Below, piece by piece: positions 25,352 to 33,359 of a stretch of DNA of 62,073 nucleotides. Each line of letters starts with the position of its first letter. Positions within the stretch are counted from its first letter, which is position 1. The notes beneath the pieces were generated by a model. That model was not told the origin of the DNA. It worked only from the letters and a program-made list of their open reading frames with translations, and did not search any database. The stretch spans positions 1-62,073 of the forward strand of contig JAQICF010000196.1 of the NCBI GenBank assembly GCA_027858795.1, written 5' to 3'. Origin of the DNA: Candidatus Delongbacteria bacterium (GTDB taxonomy: Bacteria > Delongbacteria > UBA4055). A program made the translations under genes and the position numbers.

Positions 25352-28132
25352 ATGAAAACATCAGAACACGCAGATAGAACAGAAAAGCTGGTCGGTATCA
25401 GAGCCGAGGATATCCATAAATGGATAGACGGTTTCTTTGATTTTGACGGATTTGAAGATTTCCTTCGTTCAGAGAAAGTTACCGGATATGATCCTTATGA
25501 CCATAGAAAATTCAGACATTGTGTTGAGGCTTTGGATGAAGCTTATGAAGCTTTTCAGGATAAATATACAAGACAGCAGATAAAAGCTGTTATTGAGCAG
25601 CATATTAAGGACGATTACAACGGATATATCCCCCATAGAGAAGATTTTGAAAATGGTACTTTTACCGAGCATTACCATGAAAATGATGGATTGAAAGAAA
25701 GTGAATCTATCCTGAGTGAGACCGAGCTTTCAGATTATTTCAAAGGGAAATTCTATACTCAGAGTAAGAAAAAGAATAAAAAACTTACTACCGGATTTCA
25801 GTTGAGGATTGTTCTTCCGACAATTCTGGCTATAATCTTATTTGTATCATCAGTTTTTATAGTGATACTTCCTGTTTTTAGAAGTAATATGCTTGATAGA
25901 AAGAAAGAAATGATCAAAGAACTTACTGCTGCTGCTATAAGTGTAATTGAATTTAATATAGACCTGGAAAAGAAAGGGACTCTCACTAGAGAAGAAGCTC
26001 AAGAGAAATCTATCATTGAAATAGAAGCAATGAGATACGGAGATGAAAATAAAGATTATTTCTGGATCACTGATATGCAACCGAATATGGTAATGCATCC
26101 CTATCGAACCGACTTGAAAGGTCAGGATCTTTCAGATTTCAAAGATGTCATGAACAAAAGTGGAAAATATCTGTTTGTTGAGTTCGTAAAAATAGTCAAA
26201 GCTCAGAAAGAAGGATATGTAGAATATCTTTGGCAGTGGAAGGATGATCAGACAAGGGTCGTTCCAAAGCTTTCATTCGTGCAAGGGATACCTGAATGGC
26301 AATGGATAATCGGCACAGGTGTATATATTAATGATGTAGAAGATGAAATAGCTTTATTGACCAAGAATATCATGATAATATTCTCAATTATTGCGGGTGT
26401 TTTAATACTTATTTTGAGCTACGTGATATTTCAGAGTAAGAGAATAAATAATGATCTTTTACAAGCAGAAGCAGGTTTGACAGAAGCCAAAGACAGATAT
26501 AAAGCCTTGGTAGAAGCATCAAATGAAGGTCATATTCTTGAAGTTGAAGGAGAAAATGTCTATTCAAATTTCACTCTTCAGAAAATGCTTGGATACAGCG
26601 GAAAAGAGTTATCATCAATTAAGACAGTTGATCTTTTAGTTCCAAATTCCAAGGTAAACGAATATGGAGTAAAACAATTAAAGAAACTTTCTACAGGTAA
26701 AACAACATCAGGAGAATTCGAAGCTCAGTTGCGAACAAAGACAGGTGAAGTTTTAGATGTAGTAATAACAACGACCCGTACATTTTTCCTTAAAAAGAAA
26801 GGTCATGTCATATCGATCAGGAAAATATTACGGAAGAAATTAAATGACATGATGGGATCATACGGAGAAACTCAGTTTCATCCTGGAAGCATATTTGTGA
26901 CTAAAAAAGTTAAAGATATTTGCAGAATGGATGCCAGAGATAAGACGATCACGGATAAAATATCTGCTGACACACCGGTATTTGAAGCTCTCGAAATAAT
27001 GAAGAGTAAAGAAAAGGATACTCTTAATGTAGTTAATGAAGAAGGAAAGGTCATCGGCATAGTTGGTTACTACGATATAGCAATGATGTACGCAGGATTG
27101 CCTACAGGTATGCTTTATGAAATTGAAAATAGTGAAAATGTCGGTCATGTGATAAGAACCTTGAACAGATTACCAGATCTGATAAGAGAAATGACAGCTC
27201 AGGGTACAAGATCCGATACTCTCCGGGAAACTATAAGTAAAATGTACACAGCTGCAATAAAGCTTTTTATAAAAATTTCATTGGAAGAAGTAGGTAAACC
27301 TCCTGTTAAATTCGCGTTTTTATCTCTCGGCAGCACCGCACGACAGGAAATGACGATGTTCTCGGATCAGGACAATGCACTTATATTTGAAGATACAAAA
27401 GAGATTGATAAAGCAAAGAAATATTTCATCAGGCTTGCAGATAAGGTCTGTACAAAGCTGAATAAAGCAGGTTATCCGTTCTGCCCCGGTGGAATTATGG
27501 CTGTAAATCCAAAATGGTGCCTGTCATTAACAGAATGGAAAAATAATTTTTCCGAGTGGATACAAAATGCAACTCCCGAATCGATACTTGAAGTTAATGT
27601 ATTCTTTGATATTAAAAATGACTACGGAGATGAAGGTCTAGTTTCTGAGCTTCAGGAACATATCAAAGTTCAGGTCGATGATAATCCTGCATTTTTCATA
27701 AATTTTGCTCAAAATTGTCTAAGATACAAGGAACCGCTGAATCTTCTTGGAAGGATCAAAGCTGAGAGCAAGGACGGTGCTAAGACTTTCAATATTAAGG
27801 ATAATTTAATTCCAATCGTGAACTTCGGTAGGTTGTATGCATTGAAGAATCATATCACAGAATCAAGTACTGTCAAAAGGCTATATTCTCTATTCGAAAA
27901 AAATGTTCTCAAAGAACAGGAATATCACGAAATAGTGTATGTATTCAATCATTTATGGCATCTGAGATTTTACAATCAGATAATATCTCACTCAGAGCTA
28001 AAAAAAGCTGATGATGAAATGGGATTAGAGGAATTGACGGATATCGAAAGATTGAATTTAAGGAATGTATTGTCAGAAATATCGAATTTCCAAGCGAGAA
28101 TTAGCCAGGATTTCCTGGATGGCACGATTTAA
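25352..28132 (+). CDS. Membrane sensor with Cache, PAS, CBS and DUF294 nucleotidyltransferase domains
   Basis: A 926-residue protein. A cytoplasmic N-terminal part of about 145 residues is followed by helix 1 (about 151-176), an extracytoplasmic single Cache domain (about 180-335; KDYFWITDMQPNMVMHPY, GIPEWQWIIGTGVYI), helix 2 (about 340-362), a PAS domain (about 380-490), a CBS-like segment (about 525-580; VFEALEIMKSKEKDT, KVIGIVGYYDI) and a DUF294/GlnD-like nucleotidyltransferase with SLGSTARQEMTMFSDQDNA near residue 655, then a DUF294 C-terminal helical domain. I use the ATG at 25352 with AAGGGA upstream. It probably couples an external ligand to a nucleotidyltransfer or regulatory output; substrate unknown. 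Confidence 0.85.
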   Translation: MKTSEHADRTEKLVGIRAEDIHKWIDGFFDFDGFEDFLRSEKVTGYDPYDHRKFRHCVEALDEAYEAFQDKYTRQQIKAVIEQHIKDDYNGYIPHREDFENGTFTEHYHENDGLKESESILSETELSDYFKGKFYTQSKKKNKKLTTGFQLRIVLPTILAIILFVSSVFIVILPVFRSNMLDRKKEMIKELTAAAISVIEFNIDLEKKGTLTREEAQEKSIIEIEAMRYGDENKDYFWITDMQPNMVMHPYRTDLKGQDLSDFKDVMNKSGKYLFVEFVKIVKAQKEGYVEYLWQWKDDQTRVVPKLSFVQGIPEWQWIIGTGVYINDVEDEIALLTKNIMIIFSIIAGVLILILSYVIFQSKRINNDLLQAEAGLTEAKDRYKALVEASNEGHILEVEGENVYSNFTLQKMLGYSGKELSSIKTVDLLVPNSKVNEYGVKQLKKLSTGKTTSGEFEAQLRTKTGEVLDVVITTTRTFFLKKKGHVISIRKILRKKLNDMMGSYGETQFHPGSIFVTKKVKDICRMDARDKTITDKISADTPVFEALEIMKSKEKDTLNVVNEEGKVIGIVGYYDIAMMYAGLPTGMLYEIENSENVGHVIRTLNRLPDLIREMTAQGTRSDTLRETISKMYTAAIKLFIKISLEEVGKPPVKFAFLSLGSTARQEMTMFSDQDNALIFEDTKEIDKAKKYFIRLADKVCTKLNKAGYPFCPGGIMAVNPKWCLSLTEWKNNFSEWIQNATPESILEVNVFFDIKNDYGDEGLVSELQEHIKVQVDDNPAFFINFAQNCLRYKEPLNLLGRIKAESKDGAKTFNIKDNLIPIVNFGRLYALKNHITESSTVKRLYSLFEKNVLKEQEYHEIVYVFNHLWHLRFYNQIISHSELKKADDEMGLEELTDIERLNLRNVLSEISNFQARISQDFLDGTI

Positions 28133-28137
28133 ATAAT

Positions 28138-28185
28138 TGACAATTTACAATTAAACCATACGGTCGGGCTTTACGTCCGACCTGA
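28138..28185. repeat. R3 element followed by an R2 GGTCGG-variant palindrome
   Basis: TGACAATTTACAATTAAACC (R3, also at 60903) is followed by a palindrome with arms GGTCGG (28162-28167) and CCGACC (28177-28182), the variant also seen at 61027. It lies just downstream of the sensor gene. Confidence 0.75.
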
Positions 28186-28203
28186 AACGAATAAAAGATA
28201 TTT

Positions 28204-28222
28204 ACCACAGAGAACACAGAGA
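28204..28222. repeat. R4 element
   Basis: ACCACAGAGAACACAGAGA. From memory, strings of this type recur between genes in many unrelated bacterial genomes; only one copy is in this window. Confidence 0.5.
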
Positions 28223-28241
28223 AAAGATGAGGGTGGATGTA

Positions 28242-28263
28242 GAGACGCAACACTTTGCGTCTC
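28242..28263. repeat. R1 palindromic repeat, copy 2
   Basis: Arms GAGACGCAA and TTGCGTCTC with loop CACT, preceded by GTA. Identical in arms and loop to the copy at 60941. Confidence 0.9.
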
Positions 28264-28317
28264 ACCACACACACGAAAAAAAAGATTTTACAGGAAGATG
28301 GGAAGATAAGGAAGAAT

Positions 28318-28343
28318 GTAGGGGACGATTCCCATTCGTCCCC
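28318..28343. repeat. R2 palindromic repeat, best copy
   Basis: GTA followed by arms GGGGACGA (28321-28328) and TCGTCCCC (28336-28343) around the loop TTCCCAT. It is fused to a promoter 9 bp further on. Confidence 0.9.
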
Positions 28344-28352
28344 TCTTTTGTT

Positions 28353-28381
28353 TTGTAAAATGAATTAAGAAGAAGTATATT
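28353..28381 (+). promoter_or_regulatory. Repeat-associated promoter of the 28.4 kb lipoprotein gene
   Basis: TTGTAA, 17 bp, TATATT, followed by GTAA. The promoter sits in the conserved right flank of the R2 palindrome and would drive the lipoprotein gene at 28427 and perhaps the HEPN gene after it. Confidence 0.65.
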
Positions 28382-28426
28382 GTAATATAATAGTTAAGTG
28401 GTTTAATAATTTCTGGGAGTTTTATA

Positions 28427-29155
28427 ATGAAATGTTTTGTTTTATCAATACTTTTCTTAGTATTTACGAGTTGTGTAGTTCAAAAATATGTACCACCACC
28501 TCCAGTTACGGTTATGCAACCAAATACGATAAAATGGATTCCTTTGGTGAGAGGTGGCACTATTTCATATAACGAGGGTTATTTTAAACATCCAAATGAA
28601 ATGTATTTGAACAATGGGATGATTTTATCAAAAAATGGTTGGACAATTCTAAAAGAAGTAATAGAGCCATTTTCAACAAAATCTAGTGAAGTAATTATCA
28701 ATGCTTTTTTAAGATATAGTTTTGGTTATGATAAGGTTGATAAAGTAATCAAATTTAGACCACTTCAAGACTTTTCGAGTCCTTATTTAGAAAAATCATT
28801 CATATTGCTTAAAGGATTTATTGAGAATAATAAAGTTTCGGGATCTATTATGTTTAACCATCATGGAAAGTCTTGGTTATTTGCAAAAACAATAAAGATT
28901 GTAGCGGATGATTTTACTTGGGAGTCACCTGAATTAAACTTTATGAGAGAAAATGGAAGTGACTATATCGTAGAATATACTTTTATGGATTTAGAAGATA
29001 AGGATTCAAGAATTCTATTAGACAATATTATTAAATCTAAAGAAACGATTATAAGATTTAGAGGTGATCAATATTATTCAGATTTTATTGTTAGTGACAG
29101 AATGAAATCAGATATAAAAATAATGTTAAAAGCGATTGATATTATAAATGAATAG
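28427..29155 (+). CDS. Predicted lipoprotein of unknown function
   Basis: A 242-residue protein with a type II signal: MKCFVLSILFLVFTSC places the lipidated cysteine at residue 16, followed by VVQKYVPPPPVTV, a proline-rich tether. The mature part (about 220 residues) is mixed alpha/beta with no motif I recognise; segments such as KTIKIVADDFTWESPELNF and VEYTFMDLEDKDSRILLD look like a compact beta domain. The ATG follows GGGAG by about 9 bp. It is the first gene after the repeat island at 28138-28343, and the ApeA-like gene starts 33 bp after its stop, so both may share the promoter at 28353. Confidence 0.65.
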   Translation: MKCFVLSILFLVFTSCVVQKYVPPPPVTVMQPNTIKWIPLVRGGTISYNEGYFKHPNEMYLNNGMILSKNGWTILKEVIEPFSTKSSEVIINAFLRYSFGYDKVDKVIKFRPLQDFSSPYLEKSFILLKGFIENNKVSGSIMFNHHGKSWLFAKTIKIVADDFTWESPELNFMRENGSDYIVEYTFMDLEDKDSRILLDNIIKSKETIIRFRGDQYYSDFIVSDRMKSDIKIMLKAIDIINE

Positions 29156-29188
29156 ATCAGATAAAAATGGAGAAGTAGAGGAATAGAA

Positions 29189-30520
29189 ATGACTGAGAAA
29201 TTCGAACTAATAGGTAAATGGTGGTTTCACGATAATCAAGATAAATCCTATTGCGGTTTATTAAAGTATGAACCGATAAAAGGTAGTACATTAAAAATTG
29301 ATTTGGAAAATTGGAGTACTTGGAAAAGTGAACTTCATTCTGAGGATTATATCGTTCATGGTACTTCAATAAATAAAAAAATCACAATGCTAAAAAATCA
29401 AAATTTGACAAATTCGGAAATTTTAATACTGGGGAACAAGCATCTAAATTCAAGAGAGTTAAATTTCAAAAGCTATGAAGTAGAAATTGCATATCTTAAC
29501 AACTGGTCGTCAATTGAATTATTTAATGACGATAAAACATTAAACAATCGATTACCTCAACTTGTATCAAATATTAATGATACTTTTTCTATAACACTAA
29601 ATCAAAGAATTAAAACGGATAGACCTAATAAAGAAGCTTGGTCGGTTGAATATAGACCATACCTTCAATTTCGTTATAAAGAGGGAAAAAATTATTTTGA
29701 TTTTAAAAAAGATTTATTGCATTTCACAAATTTTATCAGCCTTGCTGTAGACGGGGGTGGGTATTTTGAAAGCATTAGAGCCTATAATGATGATGATACT
29801 TTTGAAATAGTAGAAAAAAGGTATTTTGGTGCTAAAGATGCAAAAGAGAACACATACAATGAGCTTTTCGACTTAAAAGATATTATCAATGAAATGGGAT
29901 TTGATAAAGCGATTAAAAATTGGTACGTAAAAGATAAAGAATTATTAGGTTCATTTAGTGGTTTGTTTTTTGTTTCTCAATATAGTAAGAACTTATTAGA
30001 ATTTGAATTTCTATGCTTGGCTCAAGCTTTAGATTCATTAACAACATATTATATTAACGAAGAAGAAAAAAATAATCATAACATTAAAAATCATTTACCA
30101 CCAAAAGAATTTGATAAATTAAAAGAAGAAATTATATTATCAATTGAATCGGAGGATCACAAAATGTGGTTAAAAGATGCATTAAGGAATGATGTGTCTT
30201 TTAAAAAAAGAATTAATATAATCCTAAATAAGTATCAGAAGATATTAAAGATATCAAATAAGAAGAGCTTTGCTACTTTCATTATTAAAACGAGAAATGC
30301 TATATCACATGGGAGTCATTTGTATTCCACTGACTCAGAAGTTAAAAAAGGTAAAGAACTTGTCGAATTATTTTATGGTGTAAAAATGATTTTAACAACT
30401 GTAATGCTAAGAATAATTGATTTTGACTATGATAGTATTAAATCTAAATTATCAAGATTGTGTTATTATAAAGAAATTTTGAATGGAAAAATTAAATTTA
30501 AAAGCAACTCGCAGGAATAA
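29189..30520 (+). CDS. ApeA-like HEPN-domain protein, putative anti-phage nuclease
   Basis: A 443-residue cytoplasmic protein. The N-terminal region (ELIGKWWFHDNQDKSYCG, LKYEPIKGSTLKIDL) has the look of the ApeA N-terminal domain, which starts with a GxWW and a G-x-L-x-Y pattern. The C-terminal third is a helical HEPN domain with the RNase signature R369-x4-H374 in KTRNAISHGS and a preceding helix LEFEFLCLAQALDSL. ApeA proteins are single-gene abortive-infection-type defences in other bacteria; here the activity is predicted, not shown. Preceded by an AGAGGAATAGAA ribosome site. Confidence 0.7.
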   Translation: MTEKFELIGKWWFHDNQDKSYCGLLKYEPIKGSTLKIDLENWSTWKSELHSEDYIVHGTSINKKITMLKNQNLTNSEILILGNKHLNSRELNFKSYEVEIAYLNNWSSIELFNDDKTLNNRLPQLVSNINDTFSITLNQRIKTDRPNKEAWSVEYRPYLQFRYKEGKNYFDFKKDLLHFTNFISLAVDGGGYFESIRAYNDDDTFEIVEKRYFGAKDAKENTYNELFDLKDIINEMGFDKAIKNWYVKDKELLGSFSGLFFVSQYSKNLLEFEFLCLAQALDSLTTYYINEEEKNNHNIKNHLPPKEFDKLKEEIILSIESEDHKMWLKDALRNDVSFKKRINIILNKYQKILKISNKKSFATFIIKTRNAISHGSHLYSTDSEVKKGKELVELFYGVKMILTTVMLRIIDFDYDSIKSKLSRLCYYKEILNGKIKFKSNSQE

Positions 30521-30560
30521 ATTATTTTAAATAAAGAAAATTTCTAATGATTACAAGATT

Positions 30561-30586
30561 GTAGGCGATGATTCCCATTCGTCCCC
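30561..30586. repeat. R2 palindromic repeat with a mutated left arm
   Basis: GTAGGCGATGATTCCCATTC then GTCCCC: the right arm and loop equal the copy at 28318, whereas the left arm has diverged, so the hairpin is weaker. A promoter follows 7 bp later. Confidence 0.8.
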
Positions 30587-30593
30587 TTTTGTT

Positions 30594-30622
30594 TTGTAAA
30601 ACAAATATATAAGTATTATATT
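30594..30622 (+). promoter_or_regulatory. Repeat-associated promoter of the 30.7 kb lipoprotein gene
   Basis: TTGTAA, 17 bp, TATATT, then GTAA, in a flank almost the same as at 25262 and 28353. The gene starts 43 bp downstream, with CAGGTG before the ATG. Confidence 0.65.
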
Positions 30623-30665
30623 GTAACAACCAACCAAATACTGATAAATAAAAACAGGTGTTTAG

Positions 30666-31883
30666 ATGAAAAAATTAATCTTATTTCTTATGATAATGCT
30701 GTTTGCAGGATTGATATTTGTATCTTGCAGCGATGATACAGTAGGTGCAAACTCGTCAAGCCCAATTACTTTTTATAAAACTTATGACAGTGATGATCAT
30801 AATTACGATAGAGGGTATTCAGTTCAGCAAACAATAGATGGTGGCTATATAGTTACTGGTCGTAAAGGATCATCCTCAAATACAACGCTTAATTATGATA
30901 TGATTTTACTTAAGACAGATATAAACGGTACAAAAGAATGGTTTAAAGCTTACGGTGCTGATTCTAGCGAAGTAGGGATGGCTGTTATACAAACAATCGA
31001 CAGCGGATATGTAGTTTTGGGATATACCTTTTCACTCGGAGCTGGTGAATACGATATTTGGCTAGTTAAGTTAGATGTTGATGGAAATGAAGAGTGGAAT
31101 AAAACATTTGGTGGTGCTAGGACCGATATAGGGAATTACATTCAGCAAACTACGGATAATGGATTTATTATTGTTGGGACAACTCAATCTTTTGAGGATG
31201 GGTATAGAAATGTTTGGTTAATTAAGACGGATGAAAATGGTAACGAAGAATGGAATCAAATTTACGGAACTTCTGATCAGGAAAGAGGTAAGTGTGTACA
31301 ACAAACTGCAGACGGTGGTTATATAATTACTGGTAGTAGAGATGTTTTTGATGTTTATACCGGAAGTGATAGTGATGTTTTATTATTGAAAACAGACAAT
31401 AGTGGTGCCATTGAATGGGAAAAAGTTTTAGGAGAAGAAGATAATGATGAATATGGCAATTCAGTTATTGAAACATCTGATGGGGGATTTATAATAGCAA
31501 GTACTAATACGGTATTTTCATATGTAGAGGGATTGTGGATTCTTGGAACAGACTCAATCGGTAATGTAATATGGTCACGTGAAAAGGATTCGTATCCTGA
31601 TGATCTAATAGGAAACTATATTAGTCCGACTACGGATGATGGTTTTGTTATTGTTGGCAAGGTGGAGTCAAATTCTTATGGGGGTGTATCAGATATAATA
31701 TTATTGAAGTATGGTAATAATGGGTCTTTTAAATGGGATCAGTTATACGGAGAAGAGATTGGAGCTGAATATGGTTATTCTGTGCAGGAAACTACAGACT
31801 ATGGTTTTATTATTACAGGCAACGAAAATATATTTGATATTTTGTTAATTAAAACAGATGAAAATGGTAATGTTGGGGAATAG
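30666..31883 (+). CDS. Lipoprotein with seven beta-propeller-like repeats
   Basis: A 405-residue protein with a type II signal (MKKLILFLMIMLFAGLIFVSC, lipidated cysteine 21) and acidic residues directly after it. The mature part is seven repeats of about 50 residues, each built around a core such as GYSVQQTIDGGYIVTG, GNYIQQTTDNGFIIVG or GYSVQETTDYGFIITG followed by a D-x-x-L-L-K-T-D-x-x-G stretch. Seven such units suggest a seven-bladed propeller. There is no T9SS tail. Repeats of this sort are common in surface lipoproteins of FCB-group bacteria and probably serve binding. The next gene starts 1 bp after the stop, on the same transcript. Confidence 0.8.
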   Translation: MKKLILFLMIMLFAGLIFVSCSDDTVGANSSSPITFYKTYDSDDHNYDRGYSVQQTIDGGYIVTGRKGSSSNTTLNYDMILLKTDINGTKEWFKAYGADSSEVGMAVIQTIDSGYVVLGYTFSLGAGEYDIWLVKLDVDGNEEWNKTFGGARTDIGNYIQQTTDNGFIIVGTTQSFEDGYRNVWLIKTDENGNEEWNQIYGTSDQERGKCVQQTADGGYIITGSRDVFDVYTGSDSDVLLLKTDNSGAIEWEKVLGEEDNDEYGNSVIETSDGGFIIASTNTVFSYVEGLWILGTDSIGNVIWSREKDSYPDDLIGNYISPTTDDGFVIVGKVESNSYGGVSDIILLKYGNNGSFKWDQLYGEEIGAEYGYSVQETTDYGFIITGNENIFDILLIKTDENGNVGE

Positions 31884-31884
31884 A

Positions 31885-32763
31885 ATGACGAAGAATAAAG
31901 TTATTGTACACAGAGTAAACACTTGGTCAAGTTTTACAAAACTTATTGATGAATTGAATTATAAAGTTATAAAACCGGGGCATATTAGACATTCTGGTGG
32001 AGCTATCTTTCGTGGTCATTCAGATCCTAGTTGGAAACTAGAGTCTAAATTAGAAAGAAACCTAGCATTAAGAGTGAGTAAAGAGCAAATAAATCCAATT
32101 ATAAATTTGAAAATACATAATGGAAAAGAATGGTACGATGAAACCTGTGAAAAAATTTTAAAGAGATTTGAAGAAAATGTAAACCAATTACCTGAGTACA
32201 TAAAATTAGAAACTAAAGATGATTTATGGGCACTTGGAAGACATCACGGATTACTAACCCCATATCTAGATTGGAGTACTAATCCATATATTGCTACTTT
32301 TTTTGCATGTATAGACATTTATAAAAAATTTGAAATCGGTGGAATAAACGAAAGTGGCCTTAAAAATAAGAAGGTTATAATATGGAAGTTAAATATTTGG
32401 GATGATCTACTAGATAATAGCGAATTTGACATAATGGTGCCAAGTTCTAAAATTGGATCAAGGATGAATTCACAGCAGGCACTATTTACAATTCTCAAAA
32501 CAACAAAATTTACTGATGTGGAATCTTACTTAATTGATAGAAAAATTGCCTTTTATCTTGAAAAATTTATTTTACCATACAAAATTATTAGAGAAGCTAT
32601 AAAATCACTAAATACAATGGGATTTGATATATTTAAATTGTATCCCGATTATACCGGTGCTGCCGAGCAAGCAAATATTGACAAATGGCAAATTCCATTT
32701 AACTACTCAATAGAAGAATTTAGTAAGGAACAAACAAAGAATGGGTCTTCCCATTTACAATAA
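31885..32763 (+). CDS. FRG-domain protein
   Basis: A 292-residue cytoplasmic protein with an FRG domain: AIFRGHSDPSWKLESKLERN carries the name-giving Phe-Arg-Gly, and DDLWALGRHHGLLTPYLDWS plus NPYIATFFAC are the other two conserved segments. FRG-domain proteins are of unknown biochemical activity but are often found in phage-defence or accessory regions. I chose the ATG at 31885, 1 bp after the lipoprotein stop, with TTGGGGAA upstream; an in-frame ATG at 31858 would lie inside that gene. The position close to an ApeA-like gene supports an accessory role. Confidence 0.75.
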   Translation: MTKNKVIVHRVNTWSSFTKLIDELNYKVIKPGHIRHSGGAIFRGHSDPSWKLESKLERNLALRVSKEQINPIINLKIHNGKEWYDETCEKILKRFEENVNQLPEYIKLETKDDLWALGRHHGLLTPYLDWSTNPYIATFFACIDIYKKFEIGGINESGLKNKKVIIWKLNIWDDLLDNSEFDIMVPSSKIGSRMNSQQALFTILKTTKFTDVESYLIDRKIAFYLEKFILPYKIIREAIKSLNTMGFDIFKLYPDYTGAAEQANIDKWQIPFNYSIEEFSKEQTKNGSSHLQ

Positions 32764-32854
32764 GATTAACAAACTTAGATTACACGGGTTCTTTGATTTT
32801 TGTAAATGCTCCCATGCCTTTCCCCACAACGGGTTGAAAATATGTCACACGACA

Positions 32855-32877
32855 CCCATTTTCCCTACCTATTTTAT
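32855..32877. repeat. Degenerate R2 right half
   Basis: CACCCATTTTCCCTACCTAT followed by TTTATTTGTGAAT aligns with the loop, right arm and promoter flank of the R2 copy at 28318. Further upstream, at 32806-32835, are two CGGGTT motifs and GCTCCCATGCCTTTCCCC, which may be remains of another repeat. Confidence 0.45.
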
Positions 32878-32906
32878 TTGTGAATTCCATATTTTTATAT
32901 TATATT
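32878..32906 (+). promoter_or_regulatory. Probable promoter of the pqqD-like operon, same design as the R2 promoters
   Basis: TTGTGA, 17 bp, TATATT, then ATAA. The spacing and -10 equal those at 25262, 28353 and 30594. The first gene starts 105 bp downstream. Confidence 0.5.
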
Positions 32907-33010
32907 ATAATTCCTAAGCATATTTACATTGGTCAAATCAAAAGAAATAAATTGAACTTAAAACAGAATATTTTCGTTTACAGTGAAATAATAGAATATT
33001 TGGAGATAGC

Positions 33011-33253
33011 ATGGACAGAGATAAATTATCGGTATTAGCCATAAGTGACAGCGGATTCATTTTTGATCCGGTCACAGGTCATTCATATACTGCAAATGCA
33101 ACTGGATTGAGAATTTTTGAATTGCTTAAAGAAAATAAGACCGAAGATGAGATCAAAAGTATTCTGCTGGAAGAATTTGATACAACGGAAGATGAAGTCA
33201 GTGTAGATGTGGATGATTTTATTGAGAATTTAAAAAAATATTTTCTGGTTTAA
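33011..33253 (+). CDS. PqqD-like peptide-binding protein (RiPP recognition element fold)
   Basis: An 80-residue protein matching the PqqD family by pattern: an N-terminal beta part (SGFIFDPVTGHSYTANATG), then ATGLRIFELLKENKTEDEIK, ILLEEFDTTEDEVSVDVDDF and a last helix IENLKKYFLV. PqqD-type domains bind leader peptides and present them to modifying enzymes, though some homologs act in other roles. I see no obvious precursor-peptide gene nearby. The ATG follows TTGGAGATAGC. It is the first gene of an apparent operon with an ATP-grasp ligase and a PLP decarboxylase, so these three may act on one substrate. Confidence 0.8.
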   Translation: MDRDKLSVLAISDSGFIFDPVTGHSYTANATGLRIFELLKENKTEDEIKSILLEEFDTTEDEVSVDVDDFIENLKKYFLV

Positions 33254-33265
33254 CAATCGGACCCC

Positions 33266-33292
33266 GTAGGGGAAGGCTCCCATGTCTTCCCT
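33266..33292. repeat. R2 palindromic repeat, GGGAAGG variant, copy 1
   Basis: GTAG then arms GGGAAG (33270-33275) and CTTCCC (33286-33291) around GCTCCCATGT. The same variant occurs 1.1 kb on, at 34406, before the next gene of the operon. Confidence 0.85.
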
Positions 33293-33309
33293 AATCGGAT
33301 AAAAAGAAG

Positions 33310-33345
33310 ATTGCCACGGATTTTGACAAAATCCTCGCAATGACA
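33310..33345. repeat. R5 palindromic repeat
   Basis: ATTGC (33310) and GCAAT (33337) flank the inner arms GGATTTT (33318-33324) and AAAATCC (33328-33334), followed by GACATAGGAAAG; the AGGAAAG is the ribosome site of the ATP-grasp gene. Confidence 0.75.
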
Positions 33346-33359
33346 TAGGAAAGAACAAC

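Noticed and set aside
32764..33010. Possible precursor peptide gene before the PqqD-like gene
   Set aside because: I found no short open frame with a ribosome site; the interval holds repeat remains and a promoter.
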